Assembly (NCBI GenBank): GCA_030686995.1
Contig: CM060708.1
Coordinates: 255,424,044-255,488,043 of the forward strand
Direction: 5' to 3'
DNA from: Artemisia argyi
Lineage: Eukaryota; Streptophyta; Magnoliopsida; Asterales; Asteraceae
DNA length: 64,000 bases
Shown here piece after piece: positions 36,986 to 50,007 of the stretch; within the stretch, counting starts at the first letter, position 1, and every line of letters begins with the position of its first letter. The position numbers and the translations under genes were made by a program. The notes beneath the pieces were generated by a model. It searched no databases. It was given only the letters and a program-made list of their open reading frames with translations, and was not told where the DNA came from.

Positions 36986-39174
36986 ATGGCTTACTCGTCA
37001 TCCTATAGTCCGTTGGTAACTACAACTACTTTTACAAAATCTTAATTTCCTGATTCCAACACTATGTTTTCATCAATAATGTAGTGCTAGTGCTGGTTTT
37101 AATGGTCATGGATAGCTATGACACATAGGTTATGTACATCCAAAAAAGCCGATGGATTATCTAAAATACATATAGTTTTTTTTATCATGCTAAACTTGAT
37201 GAAGTAAGCAAGTTAGTGCAATAGTGAATAAAATTTGACTATTATTTTTACGACTATTTGAGTTTTTTGCTTTAAAGAGAATTTTATGTATTGCTTAGTA
37301 CTGGATTAGTGGATTTTTGAGAAAATGAACTTAGGTGGTTAAGCTATTGCAGCAGGAATGTGAGGCTAGGTGTTTCTGTGCTCATTTTTCTGGGTCACGT
37401 GTCAGTAGTTAGTGATGTTGTACAAGTGCATTGTTGTGGAATCTGTAATCTACCTTCTACTTTGTGATATGTTTTGTCTTTAAGTTTTATACCAACTTTT
37501 TTGTTTATGATTTCTGCTCTTAAGGGACTTTATTGCTGTCCATTTAAAGATCTGATCAGGAAGCAGTCACAACATAGTAAGTGATCTTATTTTTAATACA
37601 GCCTTCCTTTTAATCTCGGGTTCCATGATTACATTGTCGAAGGTCCTATAAATATTTGCTTCTGTTCATGACCTTACAAGTTCTGAAAATAGATTTGTAT
37701 CTGCTGAATTGGTGGAACGATCCAATAGATGGTTCTTCTAAGTACTTAGAACCATCAGACTTTGCTAGACTCTGTTAACCAGTCTTTTTGAGGGACTTGA
37801 TTGCTCTCTGGCAGCAATTTTAGTTTATATTCTTTAAAATCAATAAAAGTATAATCTACAAAAAAAAAAATTCCATTGAAGATAAAATCCACATCAGTAA
37901 CAACATGCATTTCACATCATGTTCTTGCACCAACATAATTGTAACAATTTGCTCCGTCATCTGTTTAATTGACATAATATAACGTGTCTCCTCATTATAT
38001 TTTGTGCAGATGGTATTCCGAACCACGCTATTTTTAGTAAAAGAAGGTACCCCTGTATATCTCAATGCTTTTTCAACCCACAAAAAAGGTTCATCAGCAC
38101 GTATGATCCTTATAAATGGCCAAACCAGGATATAAACAGGAGATCTGTAGTGGTTAGATCTGAAATCGCCGGTACTGGTTCACATGGAGCATCCTATCAA
38201 TTGTCAGGTATTACTCATTATTTATTTGGACATACCTATTCTCATTTCTCATGTTGTTATTTGCTGTTATTGATATTTTTAACTGCAGGATTTCAGTTTG
38301 GGTCAAAGATCAGAGGAATTTGCTTTTACACTGTCACATCCTTCACTGCCATATTTCTATTTCTCTTCATGCTAGTAGGACATCCATTTGTACTCTTAAG
38401 GGATCGAATCCAAAGGAACTTTCATAACCTCGTTGCTAAAATTTGGGCGTCAATGACTATTGCTCTGTTTTATAAACTAAAGATCGAGGGTTCCGAGAAT
38501 CTGCCTCCAAAAAATTCTCCAGCTATTTATGTGTCCAACCACCAAAGCTTTTTAGACATATATACCCTTCTAACTTTAGGTAGGAACTTTAAGTTTGTTA
38601 GCAAGACCTCAATTTTCCTTTACCCTGTCGTTGGATGGGCCATGTTCTTGATGGGCACTATTCCTCTAGAGCGTATGGACAGAAAGAGCCAGCTGGTATT
38701 GGTTTTATCCTATTTTGCGTTGCATTTTGTTTATTCTCTTCTTAACAACTGAATTATATTTTTTTGAAATAGCAAACTCTAAAACGATGCATGGAACTTG
38801 TCAAGAATGGTGGATCAGTTTTCTTCTTTCCAGAAGGTACACGAAGTAGAGATGGAAGATTAGGCACCTTCAAGGTAAAGATCTTGGTTGAAGTTATCAT
38901 GATTACTTTCTTTTATCTTACTAATAACTAATAAGTAGTCTCTTATTTGTGTGTGTAGAAAGGTGCATTCAGTATTGCTGCCAAAACTGGAGTACCTGTG
39001 GTTCCAATCACTCTCATTGGAACTGGTAAAATTATGCCTACAGGGATGGAAGGTTCATTAAACCCTGGAATGGTCAAAGTGGTCATCCACGAGCCTATTA
39101 AAGGGGATGATGCTGATATACTATGCACGGAAGCTAGAAATGTCATTGCCGATGAGCTCAGTCGCCAAGGTTGA
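36986..39174 (+). CDS. LPAT1: Plastid 1-acyl-sn-glycerol-3-phosphate acyltransferase (six coding exons)
   Basis: Transfers an acyl group to the sn-2 position of lysophosphatidic acid, making phosphatidic acid in the plastid glycerolipid pathway. Inferred exons: 36,986-37,015; 37,525-37,576; 38,010-38,207; 38,289-38,695; 38,773-38,874; 38,959-39,174. All junctions are GT-AG and phases agree, giving 334 aa (the Arabidopsis ATS2 protein has 356). The first about 90 residues are Ser/Arg/Cys-rich and vary between species, as expected of a transit peptide. A hydrophobic segment covers residues 104-123. The acyltransferase motifs are NHQSFLD (177-183, with the catalytic H-x4-D), FPEGTRS (248-254) and GVPVVPI (274-280). 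The C-terminal half is certain. The two small first exons are a prediction from splice sites and frame. Confidence 0.88.
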
Positions 39175-39449
39175 GGATAATGCAAGAAATTTTGTTAGTT
39201 CTTACATTTCAGCTACCAAGCTTTGATGCAGTCAGTGGGTACGTAGACTGTGAAAGGTATCCTTTTGTATGCAAATGTCTCAATTTTTGGTTACTGTTTG
39301 CTTACTTGCTTTTCCTGTAAGCAATGACATTAGAATAGGCAGTTTACTTGTATTTTGAATTTAGTAGATAATGTATAGACATTTTAACTCTGGTATCAGT
39401 CCTAGTGAAAACAGAGTTTGACAGCCCTGAGTTATATGGCAAATTTATA

Positions 39450-39455
39450 AATAAA
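39450..39455 (+). terminator. Candidate poly(A) signal of LPAT1
   Basis: AATAAA 276 bp after the stop codon. Position fits a plant 3' UTR; other signals are possible. Confidence 0.4.
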
Positions 39456-40382
39456 AAAGGCGAGGTCAATTTTTTGGTCATTTGTTAAGTTGTGGGTCCC
39501 TCATATATGGCATGATGAAGAATGAAAGAAATGTGTGCAGTATTCTTGTTCTTTTCTTCATATAAATTGCAAGGGTTTACACTAGCCTTCATCCTTTTTT
39601 CATGGTAATAGTGGATATTGTTCGGTGTGGATCACTTAGAACCGGTGATCTTGTGTTCTATGGGTTTTAACTGCTGCTCCGCTATATGTGCCAGATGTAA
39701 TAAGCCCATTTCTTGCTTCGTCTTGAGATTGACTACATCGAATGGTATAGTTTTGCAGTTTACTGGTATCCCCTGTACTCTAGTGTTAGCTGACTTAAAA
39801 CCTGTGTGGCGCTTAATTTGCTTGTAAATGCTTCCTTTAAATCCTTTACATACCACATTTCACATAATAATGACAAAATTGACGTATCCACCTTTAATAT
39901 TTCATGAGTTTCTTAAAAGAATTCTCGCCATTCTTTCATTTGCTAGTCTCTTCTTGAGGAGGAACAAACTCTTACATTCTTATATTTTACTCTTCCCATT
40001 GATCAATTAAACTAACTTCTTTCAGATAGACATTTTGGTGATTACAAAGGGTATTTAGTGTAAAACAACAATAATAATATTGAGTTTTGGGTAGATATGT
40101 TGAGGTAAAAATTAGTATCACCAAGGCATGTTTATTACCATGGGTAAAAATAATCGTATTCAAATCGATTGCTTGTGATTCAAAATCTGATAACTAGCTA
40201 GTTGATTAAAACTAACACTAGGTAAGGTAAAAATAAACAGAAGTTGACATGCACATGATTCAAAAAGCAAAACACACATTTGGTTAGAGTCAACATATTT
40301 ACATTACCACATCAAAACACTCCATTATTTCATGATAAATATCAAAACAGCTAGAAGGTCACAAGCCACCCTTTATTTGTTA
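39456..40382. other. Intergenic between convergent LPAT1 and FPP7
   Basis: No gene recognised. It contains the 3' ends of both transcripts; TTTATT words (AATAAA on minus) at 40,131 and 40,373 are candidate FPP7 poly(A) signals. Confidence 0.5.
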
Positions 40383-43340
40383 TTAGTTTTTTTTCTTTTT
40401 CCCAAATAATCTTCTTAAAATCCCCCCACCATTGCTTTTCTTCTTGTTTGGTACAACTGACAAAAAGTTTATCAAAGCTTCTTCATCTTTTTCGTCTTTC
40501 ACTCCATCCACACTCACAAACATCCGTGGAGACATCATTACAGGATTTGAATTACCATCCAATATAGCTGGTGATGTCAGAGTACGAGCGACGCCTTTGG
40601 GTTTTTGAGACCGTGGAGCTCCTGCTGCATCTTCAGTGATCATTTTGTCAAGTAGTGAGATCCGTTCGTTATTGGGCTCGTTACCCTTAGGCAAGGCAGT
40701 AATTTCACAACTATTTGATGAAGACATGTTGACCGGCAAAGAAGTCATTGCCTTTAACTGCTTTCCGATGTTTATAATGGTTTCTTGGCATTCAGCCAAC
40801 TTTTCTGAAGCTGCTGTTATTTCATGTTCCTGCATATACGAGTATATGATTAGACGTAAATATGTACTAATATTCATGAATCTTGAATTAAAGGGATCAG
40901 CAAAAGACTTACACTTGTAAGGATTGTTTCATCGTGGTCCAGGTCACAGCTTTTCAAATCATTTTCTGCCATGCTGTAATAAAACAGTAGTTAGAACTGT
41001 TGTACATATACTTAAAAAGTAATAAGAAGAAATTTCTGTATGTTTATAAACATATTACCTTTCTTGTTCTTTGATAGATATAGGTTCTTGAAGAGCCTCA
41101 TTGCATTCATTAATGGTCTCAATGGGATGCTTATCAATATCTTTCTCCACTATATCTTCTTCTTCGGTTTGGTTTTCCTTCTGTTCATTCAGAGCTTCCA
41201 TCATGCCTTTCTCTGATTCTTGTAGCTGAATAAGTAAAGATTCACATTTGGCACTCTCTGATTGGAGTTTAACCTCCAAATCCTTATTTGCTGATTCAAG
41301 ATTTGCCACGTCATCTTTCAATTTTCTAATATCTTCCCTCACATTCGGTTCCAAGTGGAAAATTTTATTTCTTATATTCGCCATAGGCCAACCTGGTGAC
41401 TGGTCTTTTGGATAATCTAACTTATCCGCTTCTGACAAGCGTCCATGGGTCCCACCTTCTACTTCACTCTCGCTGCGAGTTTCATCCCAATTGAACTGCT
41501 GCTTAATATCATCCTTCATACTCGACACGTCTTGGAGGGAAAAACAGTGGTTGACTATCCATTCCATAGCAGAAGTCAACTCTTTGACGAAGTCCTCCAC
41601 ACCAGCCTTTCCATCTACCATCTTATTACAGCTTTGAAGAAACGCCTCTAATACACCCCGAAGCTCAGATGTTTTCCACTGAAAAACATGAACAGTGTAA
41701 CCTGTGGGCGTTTCAGATGTCTTGTATGGGGATAAATTATCATCCTTCTCAGACAATCTGACTCCTTCAACAAGTTCAACAAGCTTCTGTATTGATTTGT
41801 TCATATTTTCATCACAAATGTAAGCATTTGAATCTTTCTTGTCAATTGGGGCTGGAAAATTGCAGGTATCTTTGCCAGCCAAAGCGACTTTGATATCTTC
41901 CAGCATGTCACTAGAGCTCTGTTGCATTATTTTGGCATGATCAGCAACCACTTTCAATATATTATCAAGCCAATGCGAGTGATTTTCTTGAACAAGAGTG
42001 GAGTTTACAAATGGCTTTTCAACAGAAACTAAAGCCAGTTTTTCCATCTCTACAAAATCGTCCATTAAACCTATATCTGAAGCGCCAACAGTATAGCCAG
42101 ATGGTGTCCAAGATTCGGCCATACTGACCTTTTCGTCACTACCCATATCAGACATTTGACTTTTTGTCAATTCGTTTGTTTTTTGGTTAAGGAATTCCTT
42201 AAGAAGCTTATTCTCTTCTTCAAGCGCACACAACTGCTCGGTCAAGAAGGTGATCTTTTTACTAGAAGCATCATCAACTACAAAATCCATTGACGCTACT
42301 GGAAAAGGGTTTGACCTTCTTCTAGTACCTTCAGCTGACTCTTTGCCAATTACGTTAACTGCATTCTTCATTTTTACCACGTCAGCAGGGCCAGGAAGAC
42401 GTTTTTGAACAAGCAGTCGTAGTCTTTGAGCTTCAGTCTCCAACTTTGCAATCTTTTTAACATTCCCTAAATATTGCTTGTGTGCCGCCTCAGAAGTTCT
42501 TCTATTAAACTCCCTCTCCTCATTTCTAATCTCGAGTTCCTTTTCCAACATTCGGACTTCATAACTTAAAGAAGCGTTTTCTCTTTGTGCTGAATCAAGT
42601 GTACTCACAACAGCTCTAAGATCATAATCCACCTGAGCACTGACAGCGTGCAACTCATTAATAGTCTTTTCTTTTTCTGAAAGGGTCTTGTTCAGTTGAG
42701 TGTTTTCTATCCCTAGTTTTGTAAGTCTTCTATTGGCTTCAGTTAACTTTTCCTCCAAATCAATTCTTATTTTTTCGTATTCTGTTGATGTCTTTGTCAC
42801 AGCATCATTAATCCTTTTTTCCTGCTCTTCACGAACAAAGCGTAACTGCAGCATACACTCCTTCAATGCTGCATCAGCACCGTGTAATCTTTCCTCATCA
42901 GCTGCTCGCTGCTGTGTAGCCTTATCTAGTTCTTGCTTTAATGCTAAGACCTCTGTTTCGGCTTTTTCCCACCCTATTTTAATCAGAATAAACAACTTAC
43001 AAATAAACACATAAACTGATAGACTATAGATAAAGCTATAAAATAATTTATAAAAGACCTTGAATGGCTTCTCGGGCAATGTTAGTTTGCTTCTTTGCGA
43101 TCTCATCTTTAGCATTGATTTCAGCAAGTGCAGCCGAAAGTTTGTCATCTGAAATTTTCAAATTCTTCTCCAGTTCCATTTTATTAGCCAAATTTGCCTG
43201 AAACTAAACATCCTTTAATGTAAGTAATAACTTCAACCTCAATATTACATGACGTGAGACCAAAGAGGGTGCTTTACCTCATCCTCTGTGATCATCGTTT
43301 TCTCAGTCGATTTTTTCTTCCAAATCCATGACTTGTCCAT
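40383..43340 (-). CDS. FPP7: Filament-like plant protein (FPP7-like, five exons)
   Basis: Long coiled-coil protein of the plant-specific FPP/VETH family, whose members associate with microtubules and the cell cortex. Inferred exons (minus): 43,340-43,278; 43,197-43,059; 42,973-41,059; 40,973-40,913; 40,829-40,383. GT-AG junctions all keep frame, giving 874 aa, close to Arabidopsis FPP7. The N-terminus (MDKSWIWKKKS) is typical of the family, as are GWEKAETE after exon 2, ECMLQLRFVREEQE, the RLRLLVQKRLPGPA block, LMDDFVEMEKLA and EHEITAASEKLAECQETI near the end. Most of residues 20-330 and 690-780 are predicted coiled coil. The tail ends in a basic ILRRLFGKKKKN. No lesions are seen. The number within the FPP family is less certain than the family itself. 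Confidence 0.9.
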
Positions 43341-43731
43341 CGCTTGAGATAGTTAAAACTTCATGAATAACTTATTCCACATACAATCTGCCACAAACAA
43401 AGTATTACACACAATAAAACTCATTATCTTAATTCACCCAAATTCAGGACTATATTTATACCAAGTATCAACAATTAATCAGCTCGATCCATATCAGTAG
43501 CATAACATAAAAAACATTCAGAAATAATTATTTTGGTTCCTCAATGTGTGCATGTATCTTGAAATCATTTTACTATTAATATAAAATAATCAAACTTAGG
43601 TAATCACCAACACTAAAAAGTAAAAACATGACAAGAAACAAAAACAAATTTACGTGACAACAATCTAGTACAAGCGACAAAACACTAAATCACATTAAAA
43701 CAAAACACAATCACTACATAAACCTTTAAAC

Positions 43732-43784
<53 letters not shown>

Positions 43785-45075
43785 GAACAACTGAAACAAA
43801 GTAGCAGAGTACTATAATAACAGCAAACCTTAAAATAGAAAATCTATCAAACCCATTAATGAACAACTGAAACAAAGTAGTACAGTAGTATAGTAATCTA
43901 ACACAAACATTATTTATAGAAACATGGCTTAAATCTCAAGTGATTATGTAAGAACAAAGTTATCAAAAGCTTATATTAAAGAGTCAATATAATAAAGTTG
44001 AGCATTGTTCTTACTGATGATGATAAGCATAGAATAGTCCAAAAAGCAGCAGAGAAAATGAATGCAAATGGCAGAAATGTGAATGAGAAAAAAGGCATCA
44101 CCTGATTTCAAGAAGCAAATGGGGTTTACACGTACGGATTTAATATTGTTTAATTAATGTACGAGTATACTGTAATATTTTTATGAAAATGAGACCCATT
44201 TATTAAAGTTGGTAGGTTTGCCATATTAGTTCTATTAGATAATTTAATATTGTATCGACACTTGTTTTGTAAAACTTGTTTTGGTTATAATTATAGCGAC
44301 TTTTGCTTCATTTGTAGTTGATGGGAAGTGACGTTATGCTTTATTACAAAAACAATTATTTGTATCACTAACATGAGACGTGTCAAAAGTTTAACTTTTG
44401 CTAATGTGAAATGTACTTTGAAAGAGTCACATTTACCTTTAATAAAAGAGAAATACTAAACTAGTGATACTCGTTACGTTTTTCTCACCTCAGTATTGTT
44501 CGAAGTATCAGTAGTACATGTCTTAAAGATACTCTTGATGATGTAAGTTGTGGTCTTAGAAAAGTTGAAGAAAAGTGTTGAACCAAGTCAACCAACAATC
44601 GAGTTGTTCAATATTTAAAACAAATATCATATGAATGCTCTTCTATTCATAGGCATGTGATGATTCATTGCCTATTGTTTCTTGTTGCAGTACATTTACT
44701 CTGGATGCATGCAATAATTTGATGACATTATAATGTGAACTGTTGAAAATATTTGGTAACATAACATGTCAAACTATATTTATATAAAAGTTTTCAATTT
44801 TAAATCTAGGAAATATTATGAAAAATGTGATTTGATATTTATGTCTATTTTAGTGCTTTCAAAGGATATTAAAGTAATTATAAAATTAACAAGAATATTG
44901 ATGTAATTTTTAGATTTTGCAAAGATATATGTAAATCATCCTCTCTATTTTTTAACTATTTGTAATAGTATGATACTATGATAAGAGGAACCAGTAGAAA
45001 ACGAAGTATAAGTTGCGTTTAGTTGAGAAAAGGGTCATTTAACGATAATATTTTTGTTTACAAATACTGAAATTA
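43341..45075. other. FPP7 upstream region and intergenic sequence
   Basis: Contains the FPP7 leader and promoter. An A run of about 40 (43,739-43,779) is followed by two direct copies of TAATGAACAACTGAAACAAA (43,780 and 43,857). No further gene recognised to 45,075. Confidence 0.5.
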
Positions 45076-45492
45076 TGTTGCAAAAATCGGCCGATTAATC
45101 GCTAATCGGTGATGCACCTTGTCAATTTTTGAAAATCGGTGAAAAAATCGGCCTAGGCAAAAAAATAAGAAAAAATTGGTAAAAAAATCGGCCGAATCGG
45201 TCAAAAATCGGCCGAATCGGTCAATTTAAAAAAAATAGAAATTTAGGCATTTTACTTAATTTTGGGATCATTTATTTCACTTATAACGTACAATGGGCCT
45301 CATAATCAGAATTGAAGCCTTTTATTGAGGTTTGTAAACATAGAAGGCGTGAAATCAGTTAAGATCTTTAGTTTGCTCTCCAGAAATTCCCAAAACATGC
45401 AGGAAATGCCAAACCGATTAATCACCGCCTTGACCGATTATAGGCTGCAGGGTGGTCGACCGCCCGACTACCGATTCACGATTTTTGCAACA
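45076..45492. mobile_element. PIF/Harbinger-type MITE (417 bp)
   Basis: Terminal inverted repeat TGTTGCAAAAATCG at both ends with TTA target duplication on each side (45,073-45,075 and 45,493-45,495). The interior is built from repeated AATCGGCCGAATCGGTCAAA-type words. No transposase. Confidence 0.75.
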
Positions 45493-45495
45493 TTA

Positions 45496-46000
45496 GTGAA
45501 AAGTATGGAACTTGTATAGTCGTATATTTTTAACGAATTTTTTTAAGAAAGTGAAAAGTTAAAGTTTCAAATTCAAACTATAATTTTAGGGCTAGTGGCT
45601 TAGAAATACATCCAACTTGACACTTTTTATTGTTCTAAGTAGTGTATTTTTTATTATTTTTTTCTATTATAACACAAACCTTTTGAATTCCGACCTATTG
45701 ATGTATCCGGTGACCTGCTCATCCCGGTACCACATGTTTTTTCTTTTAAAATTTAATTCCATCTAAGTTTTTTTTTTTCTTTTTCTTTTTTTTTTAGTTT
45801 ATAAGACATTTATATTTTTTAATTAAATTCCACCTCAACCTTTTTAGTTTTTAAGACATTATCGTTATTTTAAACTAAAATTAAATTCTTCAAATAACCA
45901 ATATTATTCACCACCCATTGCTTCACTGGAATTGGTCTTCATCCCCAACCTACCTTACCAAACACTAAAATCAAAAACCCTAATTACCACCATACTAAAA
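45496..46000. other. Intergenic, T-rich
   Basis: Poly-T and AT-rich; no gene seen. It may contain the former promoter of the GeBP-like fragment. Confidence 0.5.
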
Positions 46001-46400
46001 ATGGCCAAAAATCCTCAACCTGATCCCCTGCCACCACCACCATCATCATATGAGAAAGAAGATGACACCGTTTCAGAAGGAAAACAATCATCCGGTTCAG
46101 AATCCGATGATTCACCTCCCAATCCCAAAAAACCCAATCTGATGATTCTGATGAAGATTCACAAGCCAATATTCCGATGATTCTGTAAAACCCATTTCTT
46201 CAAAACCCATAAAAACCAATAGAAGCGGAACCACCACCACCCTCTCACTTCCTTCATCGATTCAAACATACCATATCCCGAAATATCACGTCAGATCTGG
46301 ACAATACCCTGTCAAACCCGACCAAATTGAATCATATCCATTCACAATCCCCATGAAACCATCACCCGCCGCCATCACAATCTCCAAATCTGATATCATA
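46001..46400 (+). pseudogene. GeBP/Storekeeper-like gene N-terminal fragment
   Basis: ATG at 46,001 begins MAKNPQPDPLPPPPSS, followed by an acidic Ser/Glu/Asp tract and a Pro/Lys-rich segment, as in plant GeBP/Storekeeper transcription factors. The frame is lost near 46,150, but the other frames continue in similar Ser/Lys/Pro-rich style to about 46,400. The DNA-binding DUF573 domain is absent. A truncated, frameshifted copy. Confidence 0.5.
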
Positions 46401-46406
46401 AATTAG

Positions 46407-46680
46407 ATGAAAATATGGGTTTATGAGTTTTATGTGGGTATGTTGGTGTTTGGAATTCTATGGATTATGGGTACGCACATAATGGGTTTGTTTATGGAAG
46501 CGTTGGATTTATTTAGGGAAATGCAAATGGATGAGAATGATGCCAAGAAATATCCTGGGTGTGGTTGGATTGAGGTTAATGGTTTTGCTTGTTCGGCTGG
46601 GTGGTGGTCGTTGTTGGGCGACGGCAGTGGTGCCGTCTGGGATGGTGATGGATGTGATGTGTTCTATCGAGAAGGTAAGT
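46407..46680 (+). pseudogene. Possible PPR-protein fragment
   Basis: A short plus frame contains EALDLFREMQM and KYPGCGWIEVNG, which resemble a PPR repeat and the E-domain start (PGCSWIEV) of plant PLS-type PPR proteins. The rest does not match and the frame ends in a TA microsatellite. Confidence 0.4.
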
Positions 46681-46748
46681 ATGTAATGTTGAAAACGAGT
46701 CCTTCGTATTCTTCATCTAAATATTGTATATCAAAGTTTGATTTTAAG

Positions 46749-47259
<511 letters not shown>

Positions 47260-47334
47260 GAATATGATGACGAGATTTAAAGAAGATTTTTGGAGATTGT
47301 GGATAATGGATGGTATTTAGAATGAGGTTTAAGC

Positions 47335-48090
47335 AATGTTCTGAGAGACTCAAGGCGCAAAGGGGGTAAAAGAGCTTCGAGTCGAGGCGCAAATCAAGGC
47401 GCGGGATTCATAAATATGAGGCGCATTATACATTTAGGTTTTTTTATAACATATGTAACAACTTATGCAGCTTAAATAACACAAAAATATCAATATTCAA
47501 TACATAATGCCACTTAATAGTTATTACATTGCATTTAAACCCAAAATATTAAGCAGACAACATATCAAAATCCATGAACTACCCTAAATTCCTGAATATA
47601 CATTACAATATATGAGTTTATGACTTATAAAATTTAACAAATTACCATGTATCAAACTATCAACTATCAACAACAAAAAAACTATGTTTGTTTGGTAACA
47701 CTTAACACAAAAGAAACAACATTTGTATCTGTTAATAAGTTAGTATTCTTAGACATTAGATTACAAAAAAATGTAGTTCTTTGTTGATTGTGTATTTTAG
47801 TTATTTTCTAAAATATTAGGGTTATTAGATACTTTATAACTTAAAGGGCCAAATGTATATAACATCTAAGCCTAAATTGTATTTTAATATTAAGAAAAAA
47901 AGGTAAAAACCCAGTTACATTTTCTAGGCGCACAAATCCCCAAGGCGCTAAAGCGCAAAAATCCCCAAAGCGCTGTGATTTTTATAGAATTCATGCATGT
48001 CGTGAGCCTTGATCTTAAAAAATCCCAAAGGCTGGAGCCTCGTGGGATTTAGGGAGTAGGCGCGCCTTAGGCGCGATTTTTAAAACTATG
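47335..48090. mobile_element. hAT-like non-autonomous element, 8-bp TSD
   Basis: GGTTTAAG flanks both sides (47,327-47,334 and 48,091-48,098), the 8-bp target duplication of hAT transposons. The right end (read inward) is CATAGTTTTAAAAATCGCGC and the left end CAATGTTCTGAGAGACTCAA, an imperfect inverted repeat. Subterminal AGGCGC/GCGCCT words are frequent. No coding sequence. Confidence 0.65.
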
Positions 48091-48098
48091 GGTTTAAG

Positions 48099-50007
48099 TA
48101 TGGATTTGATTCATGAAAATGATAGTGTTTGTGATACTGAATCTGTTAGTGTGCCACTAGGTCAGATAATTGCACGAAAAAGAAAAGAAAAAAATGATTG
48201 GTGATATCAAGGAATTTAAAGTGGTCTGAATGTATGGATCGATGAATGTGTGAACTGCCATTGTGTTAATTTTGGTTTTGAATCAGATTTTAAGTTTTAT
48301 TTTAGTGTGTTCATATAATTTTTTTGAGGATTGAAGGGAGAACAAAAGAGTGTTTAGATAGGTCTAGAAAAAAGAAATTAAATAATAATAATAATAATAA
48401 ATGTATTAATTTTTGTAATGAAAACAAGTTCGACATCACTAATTGAAGAAAAAATATTTAGTCCACGTGGAAAACACCGATGCCACATAAGTGGTAGCAA
48501 GTTTAAAGGTCACCGGATATATCAAAAAGTCGGAATTCAAAAGGTTTGTGTTATAATAGCGCAAAAAAAAAAAAAGGAAAAAAAAAAAAAAAAAAAAAAG
48601 CCAAGTTGGATGTATTTTTAAGACATTAGCCAATTATTTTAAAATTAACTATGAACACTTTTCAACATTTTTCTTACACATTCACTACAAATCCTTTTCC
48701 GTTTTCTAAATTTTGCAAGTCTACTTAGGAAATAAAAACCACTTTCTTTATTAAAAAAAATAATAATAATGAAAATTTACTTAAGTTTTTCCACAACTAA
48801 ACATATTCATAACTCTTTCTATCTTTATGCTTTTTATATTCTTTTTAAACTAAGCAAAGAGTGTGATATTGATAGTTTTGATAGCGTATGAGAGTTTTAG
48901 TCCAATAGCTAAAGGCTCATACGACTATTGCAGACCCAAAAGTCAAAAGCCCACAACAAGCTTTACTTGAAGAACCAATCTCGAGACAACTACTAGCTAA
49001 TGCAACAACGTGCTTTGCTTGGACTCTTGGAGAACCAATCTCCAAGCAACAATCAACATAACAGTCTGTCCTCTCAGATCGTTAATGCACTATTATCACG
49101 CGCAAACACCTTATTGGTACAAAGATAGTGTGCGGACATTTCGCTATGACATATAGATAGTACTTCGTACGAAGATAGTGGGTCTCCCAAGACCGTTGGA
49201 TCACATCTATAGATCACACACAACACTGAATACATTCCTTTAAATACACATGCATTTCCTATAGAACGACCAAGTTCATCTTCTCTATTTTACACACGCT
49301 AAACTCTAGTTACATGTGAGCGTTACTCCAACTTTAAATAAACATTCTATCTTGAAGTTCTTACCACTTAAAAGAAACCGAACATACGACTAAGCTACTT
49401 TCACACTATGAACTTACCTTAGTTCTTGCTTTACGTACCATAAGTAAACAAGTTTGCAATGGCTATCGAATATAGTCACGTTAAATATTCTGTTTAAGTT
49501 ATAAAGAATTGGTTAATTCTCATGTGTTGTGCATAGTAACTTGTGAACAAGTATTTCTTATCCAAATTGGAATTTAAAAGCGCTCACGGGAATTTTTACT
49601 TTATTCGTATTCTCAATTTGGACTATATAGTACGGAGTATTAGATTTATGACACGTTCATCTTTATCTACTAAAACTAATTTTCTCATAAAAACAAGATA
49701 AGTTTTACTAAGACGGTAAAAGTTATAGCATAAATATTAACTTTTCTTCAATAAAAGAATCTAGTTCTATACAACATCATGGGCTCATGGCAAACACAAT
49801 GAATAAAGGAAATCAGTGGAGTTTCTTTTATATTGACTTTTGTGTAATTTGGACTTTGTTTTAGCAATTATGGTGCAATCTATTTAGCGAAGAAGTCACC
49901 TCACGCTTGGCATGGTCCACATGTGTTTCTAGCCGTTGAGGGAATTAAAATGAGGCCCATTTTATACCATGCTCAAATGATTCATTCTTTCTTCATTTTT
50001 TGAGTTA
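48099..50007. other. Intergenic, no gene recognised
   Basis: A plus frame of about 35 codons after the hAT element (48,099-48,205) may be a gene remnant but is unidentified. An A-rich run lies at about 48,563-48,600. The stretch 48,886-49,450 has two copies of a GAACCAATCTC(G/C)A word and may be old transposon sequence. Confidence 0.4.

Noticed and set aside
38943..39856. Minus-strand frames over the LPAT1 last exon and its 3' flank
   Set aside because: Shadow of the acyltransferase exon and unsupported sequence; no family recognised.
41445..43014. Plus-strand frames inside FPP7
   Set aside because: Complement of a coiled-coil gene with intact exons; no independent evidence.
45160..45240. 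Satellite array of CGGCCGAATCGG words
   Set aside because: Confined to one element with TIRs and TTA TSD, so treated as MITE interior.
48418..48621. 67-codon frame ending in poly-Lys
   Set aside because: The end is a translated A run and the rest has no similarity I recognise.
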